Positions 1-6,798 of a DNA stretch of 14,274 bases are shown here, one piece after another. The notes below the pieces were generated by a model. The model was not told the DNA's origin. It searched no databases and saw only the letters and a list, made by a program, of their open reading frames with translations. The stretch comes from Verrucomicrobia bacterium UBA6775 (GTDB taxonomy: Bacteria; Verrucomicrobiota; Verrucomicrobiia; Limisphaerales; UBA1096). The position numbers and the translations under genes are program-made. The first letter of the stretch is position 1. Every line of letters begins with the position of its first letter. Location: assembly GCA_002453165.1 (NCBI GenBank), contig DKGH01000080.1:1-14274 (forward strand). Reading direction: 5' to 3'.

Positions 1-1505
1 CGGTCCACCTCACCAAACGTCAAGCCCATCACGCGGCCCACGTCCCGGATCACCGACTTGGCTCCCATCGTGCCAAAGGTAATTATCTGCGCGACCGAGT
101 CTTCGCCGTATTTTTCACGGACGTACTCAATCACGTCCTCCCGCCGGTCGTCTGCGAAGTCGATGTCAATGTCAGGCGGACTTACACGTTCCGGATTTAG
201 GAACCGCTCGAAGATTAATCCATACTTGAGCGGGTCAACGTTGGAAATTTCCAGCAGATAGGCCACCAGCGATCCCGCCGCAGAGCCACGGGCGACACAG
301 GCGATTCCCTGCTCGCGTCCGTACCGGACAAAATCACCCACGATGAGGAAGTAACTGATGTACCCCATCTGGTTCATGATCCCGAGTTCGTACTCAAGTC
401 GGTCGATGATCTCCTTGACCGCGTTGGCCACCGGTTCATCGCTCAATCCCCGATCGGTTTCCGACTCAGCGTCATCAGATAATTTCAGGTTGGGCAACAG
501 ACTCGCGTCATTCAATGACTCCACTACGAACGCCGCCCCACCCTCGACCGTCGCATGAATGCCGTAGCGCAGTTTCAGTCCTTCAGCGAGGAACTTGCGG
601 AGGTATCCCTCCCGCGTGTACCCGCTTGGCGGATCGAACACCGGATAATTGAGTTTCCCGAACTCGATCTCAAGGTCGCATTTCTCCGCGATCGCCATCG
701 TATTGCTGATCGCATCGGGCACCTCCGAGAATAGCGCCGCCATCTCCTCAGCGGAGCGCAGGTAAAACTGCTCCTGCACATAGCGCATCCGGTTCGTGTC
801 ATTCAGCAGTGCCTGCGTACCAATGCAAATCAACGAATCATGCGCGTGCGAATGCCCCTTCTCGACGTAATGCACATCGTTGGTGGCAACCAGGTTCAGG
901 CCCAAATCCTTAGCCCACGGGATGAGCTGCCGATTCACCTGCATCTGCTCCGGTATGCCGTGATTTTGCAACTCGAGATAATAGTTTTCCGGGCCGAACG
1001 TCTGCTTGAACCAGTCGATCTGATCCTTCGCCTTGTCAAACTCCTCAGCCATGATCAGGCGCGGGATTTCGCTCGCGAGACAGCCACTCAAGCAGATCAA
1101 CCCTTCCTTGTACGCCTCAAGAATCTCCTTATCGATTCGAGGCTTGTAGTAATACCCCTCAGTTTGCGCAAGTGTGACCAAGCGCACGAGGTTCTGATAG
1201 CCGATCTCGTTTTTTGCGAGAAGCACGAGGTGATAATAGGCATCCTTGCCGCGGGCACCGGATTTGCGTTCGGTGCGATGGCCCGGGGCCACATAGACTT
1301 CACAGCCGACGATCGGCTTGATGCCCTTGGCACGGGCCGCCCGGTAAAAATTGATCGCACCAAACATCACCCCGTGGTCGGTGATGGCGATGGACTTGAA
1401 ATCCATCTCACTGGCCTTGTTCATCAACCGGTCCACACGACAAGCCCCATCGAGAAGTGAAAACTCGGTGTGGCAGTGAAGATGAACGAACTCAGGTTTC
1501 GGCAC
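1..1505 (-). CDS. dnaE: DNA polymerase III subunit alpha, N-terminal part (3' end outside window)
   Basis: Replicative DNA polymerase catalytic subunit, acting in the cytoplasm at the replication fork. About 501 codons are visible; the gene continues past the left edge. The start is a GTG at 1505-1503 (MPKPEFVHLHCHTEFSLLDG), chosen because a TAA lies in frame four codons upstream and the PHP domain begins at once; no clear Shine-Dalgarno is seen. The PHP domain fills roughly residues 5-280 and keeps all the candidate metal ligands: H8, H10, D19, H44, E69, H92, C142, D210 and H212. The palm begins after about residue 290; ARGSAAGSLVAY and then PPDIDIDF (residues 443-450) supply the first two catalytic aspartates, D445 and D447. 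The third aspartate, fingers, beta-binding and OB parts are outside the window. It lies downstream of the heparinase gene across a 90-bp gap carrying palindromes, so it may have its own promoter. The family call is certain. Confidence 0.97.
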   Translation of the reverse strand, partial: MPKPEFVHLHCHTEFSLLDGACRVDRLMNKASEMDFKSIAITDHGVMFGAINFYRAARAKGIKPIVGCEVYVAPGHRTERKSGARGKDAYYHLVLLAKNEIGYQNLVRLVTLAQTEGYYYKPRIDKEILEAYKEGLICLSGCLASEIPRLIMAEEFDKAKDQIDWFKQTFGPENYYLELQNHGIPEQMQVNRQLIPWAKDLGLNLVATNDVHYVEKGHSHAHDSLICIGTQALLNDTNRMRYVQEQFYLRSAEEMAALFSEVPDAISNTMAIAEKCDLEIEFGKLNYPVFDPPSGYTREGYLRKFLAEGLKLRYGIHATVEGGAAFVVESLNDASLLPNLKLSDDAESETDRGLSDEPVANAVKEIIDRLEYELGIMNQMGYISYFLIVGDFVRYGREQGIACVARGSAAGSLVAYLLEISNVDPLKYGLIFERFLNPERVSPPDIDIDFADDRREDVIEYVREKYGEDSVAQIITFGTMGAKSVIRDVGRVMGLTFGEVD

Positions 1506-1524
1506 GGGCTCAACTTACCCGCAA

Positions 1525-1593
1525 CGCTTGGCCAACGGCAAGAGACACCTTGTTTTTGTGAACAACTTCCCCTTGGCCAAGCGCTTGGCCAAG
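1525..1593. repeat. Palindrome cluster in the heparinase-dnaE gap
   Basis: This 90-bp gap holds three TTGGCCAA octamers: 1528-1535 (CGCTTGGCCAAC), 1573-1580 and 1585-1592. The last two form a perfect 22-bp palindrome at 1572-1593, made of two CTTGGCCAAG units joined by CG. It begins two bases past the heparinase stop codon on the minus strand. No T-run follows the palindrome on that strand, so it does not look like an intrinsic terminator. The function is unknown; it belongs to the iterated palindrome found across the window. Confidence 0.85.
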
Positions 1594-1595
1594 TT

Positions 1596-3521
1596 TCACC
1601 CAGCCAAAAAACTCGTGGTAAATTCGCCCCCCCCGCCAGGCTGGGCAGCCAGTTTGAGATACGGGGCGTGGGTGGTTTTCATGAATCGCGGCGATACGAT
1701 ACCGTCGAGATCACCCTTTGTCTCTGAGCCATCCGGCTGCCAAAGTTCGGCTCCCGTCCAGCCATCACCAATCTCAATCGTTATCTCGGCCGTCCCGGAA
1801 ACCACTCGGAACAGGCGTTCACCCACTCGCTCCACCAAGCTTTCAGGCGCGAACTGCCAATGCACTGTAAACGCGCCCGCTTGGCCAAGTTGCTGCTCAA
1901 AGGCATCCCGAACCAACCATCCTTCGCGATCATCGGCCAGTGGCTTGACAGTGCGCGACAACGCACTGCCGTCGATGCGCATTTCCACCTCGAGAATTTC
2001 CCCATCAAAACTCCAGAGTGGCCGGGGATGGATACCGCCCCAGAGGAACGGCCCCTCGCGCTTGGCCAAGCTGACTGATTCCGCGCAGGGCCCATTATGA
2101 ACTTCACGCGAAGCCAGATGATTTCGCAGTTGCGGATTTCCGTGATAATCGCCCGTGCCGGGATCGATCACCATCGCCTGTCCCTTCAACCAAAGCGAAA
2201 GATGCTGTGCGTCGAGATGACCATGCGCCGCCATGGAGCCGGAGCCAAGCGGCGAAAAATCCACGCGAGCCTTCCAGTGGCCAAGCGAGTTGACCACAAA
2301 ACCGGTTTCGGGAAAAACACTCCACCCACCCTGCTCCACTTTGGACTCCGACATCGGAAGTGAATCAGCAAAGCGCCCGCGCATGTAGTGGTAAAAAGCG
2401 GACTGTTCCTCGTCTCCCGCAATCCATTGCCACCACTCGCGAGCTGCCTTTGTTTCATCGACGAACCACGGACAAACATACGCGTCATCCGAGTCGCCGT
2501 AATCCCACGGCGCAGAAGGCACCTGCACCTCACGAAAAAAGCGGGCCGACTTGCCAAGCCGCCCGTGAATGCGCTCCCGTCTGGAAACCGCCAACTCACC
2601 AACAGCATCCAGTGCCTGCGCTGCCTCCCAGCAGAATTCCCATGAATAAAAATGGTAGTTGAGCGCCTGCTCAAAGTTGCCGCCGTCGGCGTGGAACTGA
2701 GCCAGCGTCTCCCGCTCGAGCATTGCAGCCAGTCTGGCCGGCGTTGGCCCGAGCTTGGCCAAGCCGGGCCAACGCGATACCGCCAGCGCCAGTCCGCTGA
2801 TCTCGCCCAGCAGGTGATTATTGGCGGAGGAACCGAACGAGCGGTGTCGCCACGTAAACCAAACGTGCGGCATAAGAATTTGCTCACGCAGCTTGGTCAA
2901 GCGCTTGGCCAAGTCACCCTCGCCACCTCCATCAAACGCCGTCAAAAACGCATCGATCCAAGTGAAGGCAACCAGGCGCATCCCGGTCTCCAACGCACTC
3001 GTCCAGTGCCAACCTTTGAATGGCGGATTGTTCTCCACCCAATCTTCCAGCCAATCGAGGGCATGCTCACCACTTCGCTGGTTGCTCATTAGCCAGCAGG
3101 CCTGAGCCAAGCGCACCGGGCCGTACCAGCGACTCGGTTCCCAAAGAGGCTTGATAGCAGCGCCGGAAGGCAACTCCCGATGGTTCAACTCAAACGCACA
3201 CTTACCGGTCGGCACGTCGACTCCGGCCTGATAGTCGCGCTGCCAATTAGGCGGAGTATCGACGGCAACCTCGAGGTGCCCGTAAAACCGCAACTGACCG
3301 GAGGCAATGCGCTCGGCATCAAACTGAACTGCAGCACGCACCGATTCAGGCGCAACCGAGGTATCGGGAAGTTTCGGGTAGGCGGAGGTTGAGAAGTCGA
3401 TTTCCGGCCACTGGATGCGCTTGGCATCGCGAAACTCGTACCATTTTTTTCGCAAACGCAACGCTACCTCGCCCGGTCCCATCGCGCGGAGGCGATGCCA
3501 GTACCACTTGGCGTTAGGCAT
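1596..3521 (-). CDS. Heparinase II/III-family polysaccharide lyase
   Basis: Predicted lyase that cleaves uronic-acid-containing polysaccharide by beta-elimination; the real substrate cannot be read from the sequence. The protein has 641 residues, the usual size for the two-domain family. The N-terminal alpha-toroid part (about 1-380) carries SSANNHLLGE with N234, N235 and H236, matching the conserved Asn/His active-site region. The C-terminal beta-sandwich part carries AHGHLDAQHLSLWLKG and VIDPGTGDY (H433, H435, D437, D453, Y459), the hallmark of the Heparinase_II_III domain. The start MPNAKWYWHRLRAMGPGE resembles family members found in exopolysaccharide loci, and no signal peptide is visible, so it may stay in the cytoplasm. 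It starts 12 bases after the stop of the prepilin gene at 3534 and is probably co-transcribed with it. Four exact copies of TTGGCCAA lie inside the gene, and there is a run of eight C (plus strand) near the 3' end. Confidence 0.9.
   Translation of the reverse strand: MPNAKWYWHRLRAMGPGEVALRLRKKWYEFRDAKRIQWPEIDFSTSAYPKLPDTSVAPESVRAAVQFDAERIASGQLRFYGHLEVAVDTPPNWQRDYQAGVDVPTGKCAFELNHRELPSGAAIKPLWEPSRWYGPVRLAQACWLMSNQRSGEHALDWLEDWVENNPPFKGWHWTSALETGMRLVAFTWIDAFLTAFDGGGEGDLAKRLTKLREQILMPHVWFTWRHRSFGSSANNHLLGEISGLALAVSRWPGLAKLGPTPARLAAMLERETLAQFHADGGNFEQALNYHFYSWEFCWEAAQALDAVGELAVSRRERIHGRLGKSARFFREVQVPSAPWDYGDSDDAYVCPWFVDETKAAREWWQWIAGDEEQSAFYHYMRGRFADSLPMSESKVEQGGWSVFPETGFVVNSLGHWKARVDFSPLGSGSMAAHGHLDAQHLSLWLKGQAMVIDPGTGDYHGNPQLRNHLASREVHNGPCAESVSLAKREGPFLWGGIHPRPLWSFDGEILEVEMRIDGSALSRTVKPLADDREGWLVRDAFEQQLGQAGAFTVHWQFAPESLVERVGERLFRVVSGTAEITIEIGDGWTGAELWQPDGSETKGDLDGIVSPRFMKTTHAPYLKLAAQPGGGGEFTTSFLAG
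1878..1889. repeat. CGCTTGGCCAAG palindrome copy inside heparinase gene
   Basis: A single copy of the iterated palindrome, read in the gene as Leu-Gly-Gln-Ala (ctt ggc caa gcg). This is one of four exact copies in this CDS. Confidence 0.8.
2059..2071. repeat. CGCTTGGCCAAGC palindrome copy inside heparinase gene
   Basis: A single copy, read in the gene as Leu-Ala-Lys-Arg (ttg gcc aag cgc). Confidence 0.8.
2754..2764. repeat. CTTGGCCAAGC palindrome copy inside heparinase gene
   Basis: A single copy, read as Leu-Ala-Lys in the GLAKLG stretch of the lyase. The 5' flank is GAG rather than CG, so this is a ten-base core only. Confidence 0.75.
2892..2913. repeat. Doubled palindrome, one mismatch, inside heparinase gene
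   Basis: CTTGGTCAAG, then CG, then CTTGGCCAAG: the same 22-bp doubled form as at 1572-1593 and 9869-9890, with one changed base in the left half. It is read in the gene as LAKRLTKL, so the doubled form is tolerated inside coding sequence. Confidence 0.8.
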
Positions 3522-3533
3522 GGTATTGGCCGA

Positions 3534-4427
3534 TCAGCGCCTGGGGCTTGTGGTGCGTTCCTGCAGCCAAATTACGTCAGGGTTATTAGGCTGAGGTTGA
3601 TTGAGGGGAATGTTACCGTTTTTCTTTAGAGGAGGAACGGTCCTGGGATCTTGCCATTTTCTAATTTCCGCATGGCCATCCGCAAAGGAGAGGCCTGCGG
3701 CATTATTATGATAACTGGCCGGATAATCGACCATTATGGTTCTCTTCGGGTCCGGATAACCAGGCATCCATATCACGAAAAAACCATCGTTGATGCTGTC
3801 CATCCTTTCGTCGATCAGCACCCATACTTTAGACGCACCCTGCACCGACATGTCGCTACGCTTAAGAAACATCGTTCCGTCATTGCGGCTTCCAAACCAA
3901 GTATGGTGGCCGTTATTGCGACCATTCTGACCATCGCCACCCACCCATGCGTTCATGGACATACTTCGGACCCGGGGTTTTATTCCGTGCTTATTACCAG
4001 CGTTCACCGTGCTGGTGTCGGCCGGGCACCGGAAAACGGCGGCGTTTTTGCTGATATGCTTCCAGATCGGACTCCAAGCTAGCGACTGCCGATGTAGAGG
4101 ATCCCAGTTTTTCGGGTGCGGCCCATAATCCAGACTAATGTTCCCCATCCACCCGTAGGCATAAGTCTCCCGTGATGCGCCTATGTCACCATATGCCCAA
4201 GTAATACGATCGTCGTTGTCGTCCGCATAAAACGACCAAGCCATCATGAGTTGCTTGTTGTTGTTTACGCAGGAGATGCCGTGCGCCTTGGACTTGGCCT
4301 TGGCCAGCGCCGGCAGCAACATGCCAGCGAGAATCGCGATAATAGCAATAACCACCAACAACTCAATAAGGGTGAAACCGTTTCGCTTTTTCATGAGGGG
4401 TTTTGTTTTCATTGGAGTCAAATTCAT
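3534..4427 (-). CDS. Prepilin-type (type II pseudopilin-like) protein with H-X9-DG motif
   Basis: Pilin-like protein expected to be processed by prepilin peptidase and held in the inner membrane or assembled in a pseudopilus. I take the ATG at 4427 (MNLTPMKTKPLMKKRNG, 297 residues) because it overlaps the previous gene's stop as ATGA, suggesting translational coupling. An in-frame GTG at 4454 and ATGs at 4412 and 4394 are alternatives. The class III signal ends at G17; F18 starts the mature protein and E22 is the conserved Glu at +5. A single hydrophobic helix covers about 18-38, followed by LLPALAKAKSKA and the CVNNNKQLMMAWSFYADDN segment common in Verrucomicrobiota. Near the C-terminus YHNNAAGLSFADGHAE gives H240-X9-D250-G251. 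Such genes are numerous in these genomes and their individual roles are mostly unknown. The heparinase gene follows 12 bases downstream. Confidence 0.92.
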   Translation of the reverse strand: MNLTPMKTKPLMKKRNGFTLIELLVVIAIIAILAGMLLPALAKAKSKAHGISCVNNNKQLMMAWSFYADDNDDRITWAYGDIGASRETYAYGWMGNISLDYGPHPKNWDPLHRQSLAWSPIWKHISKNAAVFRCPADTSTVNAGNKHGIKPRVRSMSMNAWVGGDGQNGRNNGHHTWFGSRNDGTMFLKRSDMSVQGASKVWVLIDERMDSINDGFFVIWMPGYPDPKRTIMVDYPASYHNNAAGLSFADGHAEIRKWQDPRTVPPLKKNGNIPLNQPQPNNPDVIWLQERTTSPRR

Positions 4428-5188
4428 GTTCCAGTTTTTGAGTTTGGCACACACCAGAGTCTACCCGGGCGGCGTTTCAGCTCCTGCTTGTACCATTCAA
4501 ATTTCATAAACTCCACATGACCACCAATCATACCTGTAGAAGCCCCCTCACTGTGTCGCTTGCTTATTCCTTCGGAAAATATTTCCTGCCCCCCTTGCAT
4601 GAAGATTTGCCCAGGAGTACTGGATGCATCATTAAAATTACCAATACGACGTTCGTCCGGTTCCCAAAATAAAACGTCCTCTGACTCAAATTGATTGCGC
4701 TTGTGAGTTTTATTATTAAGCCAACCATTAGGAAATTTACCTATAACACCGTTAATAACATAGCTGGAAACATCCTGAAACCCCTGTCTGCGCCGAGATT
4801 CAAGATCCTTAGTTTTCTCAGCGCTACAAATAAAAGATCCCTTGCTACTAATGTATGGCCAGAGCTGCCCCTGCTCCGCGCGAAATCGTGACTCACCCTT
4901 CGGCACGTTGCGCGTGGTATATTTGTAGGCCCAACCTTCGGTCTGTACCCCCCAGTTTGGGAACGGCATGTAATCTTCCTGATCGTCCGTGTACATGTGG
5001 ATGGCGAGTAGCAACTGTTTGTGATTATTAAGACAGTTAGTCCGCTGGGCCTGACTCTTGGCTCTACTCAAAGCCGGAAGAAGCAACGACGCCAGGATCG
5101 CGATGATGGCGATTACCACCAGCAATTCGATCAGCGTGAACGCACCCCGCTGAGAGTTGCATCGGAAAAAACGGGAACAAGCTTTCAT
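4424..5188 (-). CDS. Prepilin-type (type II pseudopilin-like) protein, H-X9-GG variant
   Basis: Second pilin-like protein, first of the tandem pair. I take the ATG at 5188 (MKACSRFFRCNSQRGAF, 254 residues); an in-frame TTG at 5209 is a weaker choice. The basic N-terminus leads into RGA followed by FTLIELLVVIAIIAIL, so prepilin peptidase would cut after A16, with Ala instead of the usual Gly at -1, and E21 is the +5 glutamate. One hydrophobic helix spans about 17-37, then LLPALSRAKSQAQRTNCLNN. The C-terminal motif reads H212-X9-GG followed by HVEF, where the usual Asp of the H-X9-DG motif is Gly. The stop TGA (4426-4424) overlaps the next gene's ATG. Base composition falls in the middle of the gene (20 of 60 bases G+C at 4681-4740). 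It lies 74 bases after argH on the same strand. Confidence 0.91.
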   Translation of the reverse strand: MKACSRFFRCNSQRGAFTLIELLVVIAIIAILASLLLPALSRAKSQAQRTNCLNNHKQLLLAIHMYTDDQEDYMPFPNWGVQTEGWAYKYTTRNVPKGESRFRAEQGQLWPYISSKGSFICSAEKTKDLESRRRQGFQDVSSYVINGVIGKFPNGWLNNKTHKRNQFESEDVLFWEPDERRIGNFNDASSTPGQIFMQGGQEIFSEGISKRHSEGASTGMIGGHVEFMKFEWYKQELKRRPGRLWCVPNSKTGT

Positions 5189-5262
5189 GGGTTGCACAGA
5201 AAAGCGCAAGCGCTAACGCTACGCCTATCCCCGAGGCATTGCAACACGTCTTGGGGTAAAAA
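5189..5262. other. 74-bp gap between argH and the prepilin pair
   Basis: No terminator or convincing promoter is seen. The stretch 5202-5226 is rich in AGCG/CGCT words (agcgcaagcgctaacgct), giving weak overlapping dyads. The gap is short enough that the prepilin pair could be read through from argH. Confidence 0.4.
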
Positions 5263-6663
5263 TCAGGCCAAGCGCTTGGCCCAACTTTTAAGCTGTTTTT
5301 TGACCTCTTTCCCACCCGGTGAGCCGTTGATGACGCGCTTGGCCAAGGCTGCCTTGAGGTCAAATACCTCCAGCGCATCCGCCTTGAAACGACTACTCAC
5401 GCCCTGCAACTCCTTGAGGGTCAACTCGTTCAGTGGTTTGTCCAGTTTCTCCGCCAAAGCCACGATCTCGCCCACAAGATGGTGCGCGTCTCGAAACGCC
5501 ACCTTCCGCCCGACCAAATAATCGGCGAGATCGGTGGCCAACAGGGCGGGATCGCTCGCAGCAGTCTCACAGGCGGCGGTGTTGACAGTGGTGTTTCTGA
5601 GCATCGCGGCGGTCAATCGTACGGTGGCACGAATGGTGTCGACACTGTCAAACAACCGCTCCTTGTCCTCCTGCAAGTCACGGTTATACGTCATCGGCAA
5701 GCCTTTTAGCAATGTGAGCAGCGACATGAGATTCCCCACCAACCGGCCGCTTTTGCCCCGGGCGATCTCGGCGATGTCCGGATTTTTCTTTTGCGGCATC
5801 AACGATGAACCGGTGGTGTACTCATCCGAAATCCGGATAAAATCGAACTCACTGCTCGACCACAGTATGACGTCCTCGGCCAAGCGCGACAGGTGTACCC
5901 CCGCCAGCGAGGCGACGAAACAAAACTCCACGGCAAAGTCTCGATCGCTTACGGCATCCATCGAGTTTTGCGAGATCACCGGTTTACCCTGCCGATCCTC
6001 GAATCCCAAAAATGAAGCAACTTCCTTCCGGTCAAGCGGCAGCGTGGAACCGGCCAAAGCCCCACTGCCAAGCGGGCACACGTTCACCCGCGAAAAGGCA
6101 TCAAGCAACCGTTCGTGATCGCGCCCGAACATTTCGACGTAAGCGAGCAGATGATGAGCGAAGTAAACCGGCTGTGCCCGTTGCAGATGCGTATAACCGG
6201 GGATGACGACATTTTCATTCGCTTGGCCAAGCGCAACAAGCGCCTGTTGCAGGTCGCGAATCTCCTCCTCCAGTTCCACCATCTCGTCGCGCAACCACAT
6301 CCGCATATCGAGGGCAACCTGGTCGTTCCGTGAACGCCCGGTGTGTAGCTTGGCTCCGACCGGTTCGCGCCGGGTCAGTTCCGCCTCGATGTTCATGTGG
6401 ACGTCTTCGAGTGATTCGTCCCAGTCGAACCGGCCAGCCTCAATGTCATCGCCAATCGCCTCCAGCGCCTTGGTGATGCGCTTGGCCTCTGCCTTGGTCA
6501 ACACACCAATGCTCCCGAGCATGGTAGCATGCGCGATCGATCCAAGCAGGTCGTGACGCCACAGCCTTCGGTCAAACGAGATAGACTCGGTAAACCTGGC
6601 CACGTCCTTCCCCGGGCCGCTGCTGAACCGCCCGCTCCGGGACACTGGAGATGTTTTCTTCAT
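5263..6663 (-). CDS. argH: Argininosuccinate lyase
   Basis: Last step of arginine synthesis: L-argininosuccinate to L-arginine and fumarate, in the cytoplasm, as a homotetramer. I choose the ATG at 6663 (MKKTSPVSRSGRFSSGPGKD), giving 466 residues, close to the usual 455-465; a GTG at 6720 would add 19 residues that do not look like the family. Visible motifs are HTGRSRNDQ (107-115), YTHLQRAQP with T158-H159 of the catalytic region, and the fumarate-lyase signature GSSLMPQKKN (285-294) with the catalytic serine at 286 or 287. No Shine-Dalgarno precedes the start. The gene is divergent from secA. Its last codons read AKRLA-stop and lie within a GGCCAAGCG/CGCTTGGCC palindrome; two more copies of the iterated palindrome lie inside, read as LAKR and LGQA. 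Confidence 0.98.
   Translation of the reverse strand: MKKTSPVSRSGRFSSGPGKDVARFTESISFDRRLWRHDLLGSIAHATMLGSIGVLTKAEAKRITKALEAIGDDIEAGRFDWDESLEDVHMNIEAELTRREPVGAKLHTGRSRNDQVALDMRMWLRDEMVELEEEIRDLQQALVALGQANENVVIPGYTHLQRAQPVYFAHHLLAYVEMFGRDHERLLDAFSRVNVCPLGSGALAGSTLPLDRKEVASFLGFEDRQGKPVISQNSMDAVSDRDFAVEFCFVASLAGVHLSRLAEDVILWSSSEFDFIRISDEYTTGSSLMPQKKNPDIAEIARGKSGRLVGNLMSLLTLLKGLPMTYNRDLQEDKERLFDSVDTIRATVRLTAAMLRNTTVNTAACETAASDPALLATDLADYLVGRKVAFRDAHHLVGEIVALAEKLDKPLNELTLKELQGVSSRFKADALEVFDLKAALAKRVINGSPGGKEVKKQLKSWAKRLA
5266..5281. repeat. 16-bp palindrome at the 3' end of argH
   Basis: A perfect palindrome, GGCCAAGCGCTTGGCC, forming the last codons of argH just before its TGA (5265-5263). It is the core of the doubled element seen at 1572-1593 and 9869-9890, with changed outermost bases. 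Confidence 0.8.
5336..5347. repeat. CGCTTGGCCAAG palindrome copy inside argH
   Basis: A single copy, read in argH as Leu-Ala-Lys-Arg. Confidence 0.8.
6220..6233. repeat. Perfect 14-bp palindrome CGCTTGGCCAAGCG inside argH
   Basis: A full-length copy of the extended form, read in argH as Leu-Gly-Gln-Ala. It shows that the CG flanks belong to the motif. Confidence 0.8.
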
Positions 6664-6798
6664 CCGGGGGAAGGTTTTAAGGCAGGGGGCAAGTGTTTCC
6701 AATAAAAACCCAAATCGCACAGCCAGGCATCAGGTTTGGTAAAACTTTGACGTGTCGGCAGGCATGCCGTAGCGTCCTGCCCCTTTGTTGGAACGAAA
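6664..6798. promoter_or_regulatory. Divergent argH-secA intergenic region
   Basis: 135 bp between two divergent starts, so it should hold promoters for both genes. On the plus strand TTGACG (6747-6752) could serve as a -35 box, but the hexamer 17 bases later (TAGCGT) is a poor -10, so I do not assign a promoter. Small dyads occur: CGGCA-GGCA-TGCCG (6756-6769) and, alternatively, GGCAGG (6757-6762) pairing with CCTGCC (6776-6781). The 13-mer TGCCGTAGCGTCC (6765-6777) recurs at 14112-14124, also just upstream of a plus-strand gene. Confidence 0.4.

Noticed and set aside
840..1460. Plus-strand open frame of 206 codons opposite dnaE
   Set aside because: Lies wholly antisense to clearly conserved DnaE sequence and shows no family motif; a shadow of codon use.
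1572..1593. Intrinsic terminator after the heparinase gene
   Set aside because: The palindrome could form a stem, but no T-run follows on the minus strand and the same sequence also occurs inside genes.
1528..2100. Plus-strand frame of 190 codons crossing the heparinase 3' end
   Set aside because: Overlaps the real minus-strand lyase; Ser/Arg/Pro-rich with no recognisable domain.
6747..6775. Sigma-70 promoter for secA (TTGACG with TAGCGT)
   Set aside because: The -35 is acceptable but the -10 is poor; not enough to call.
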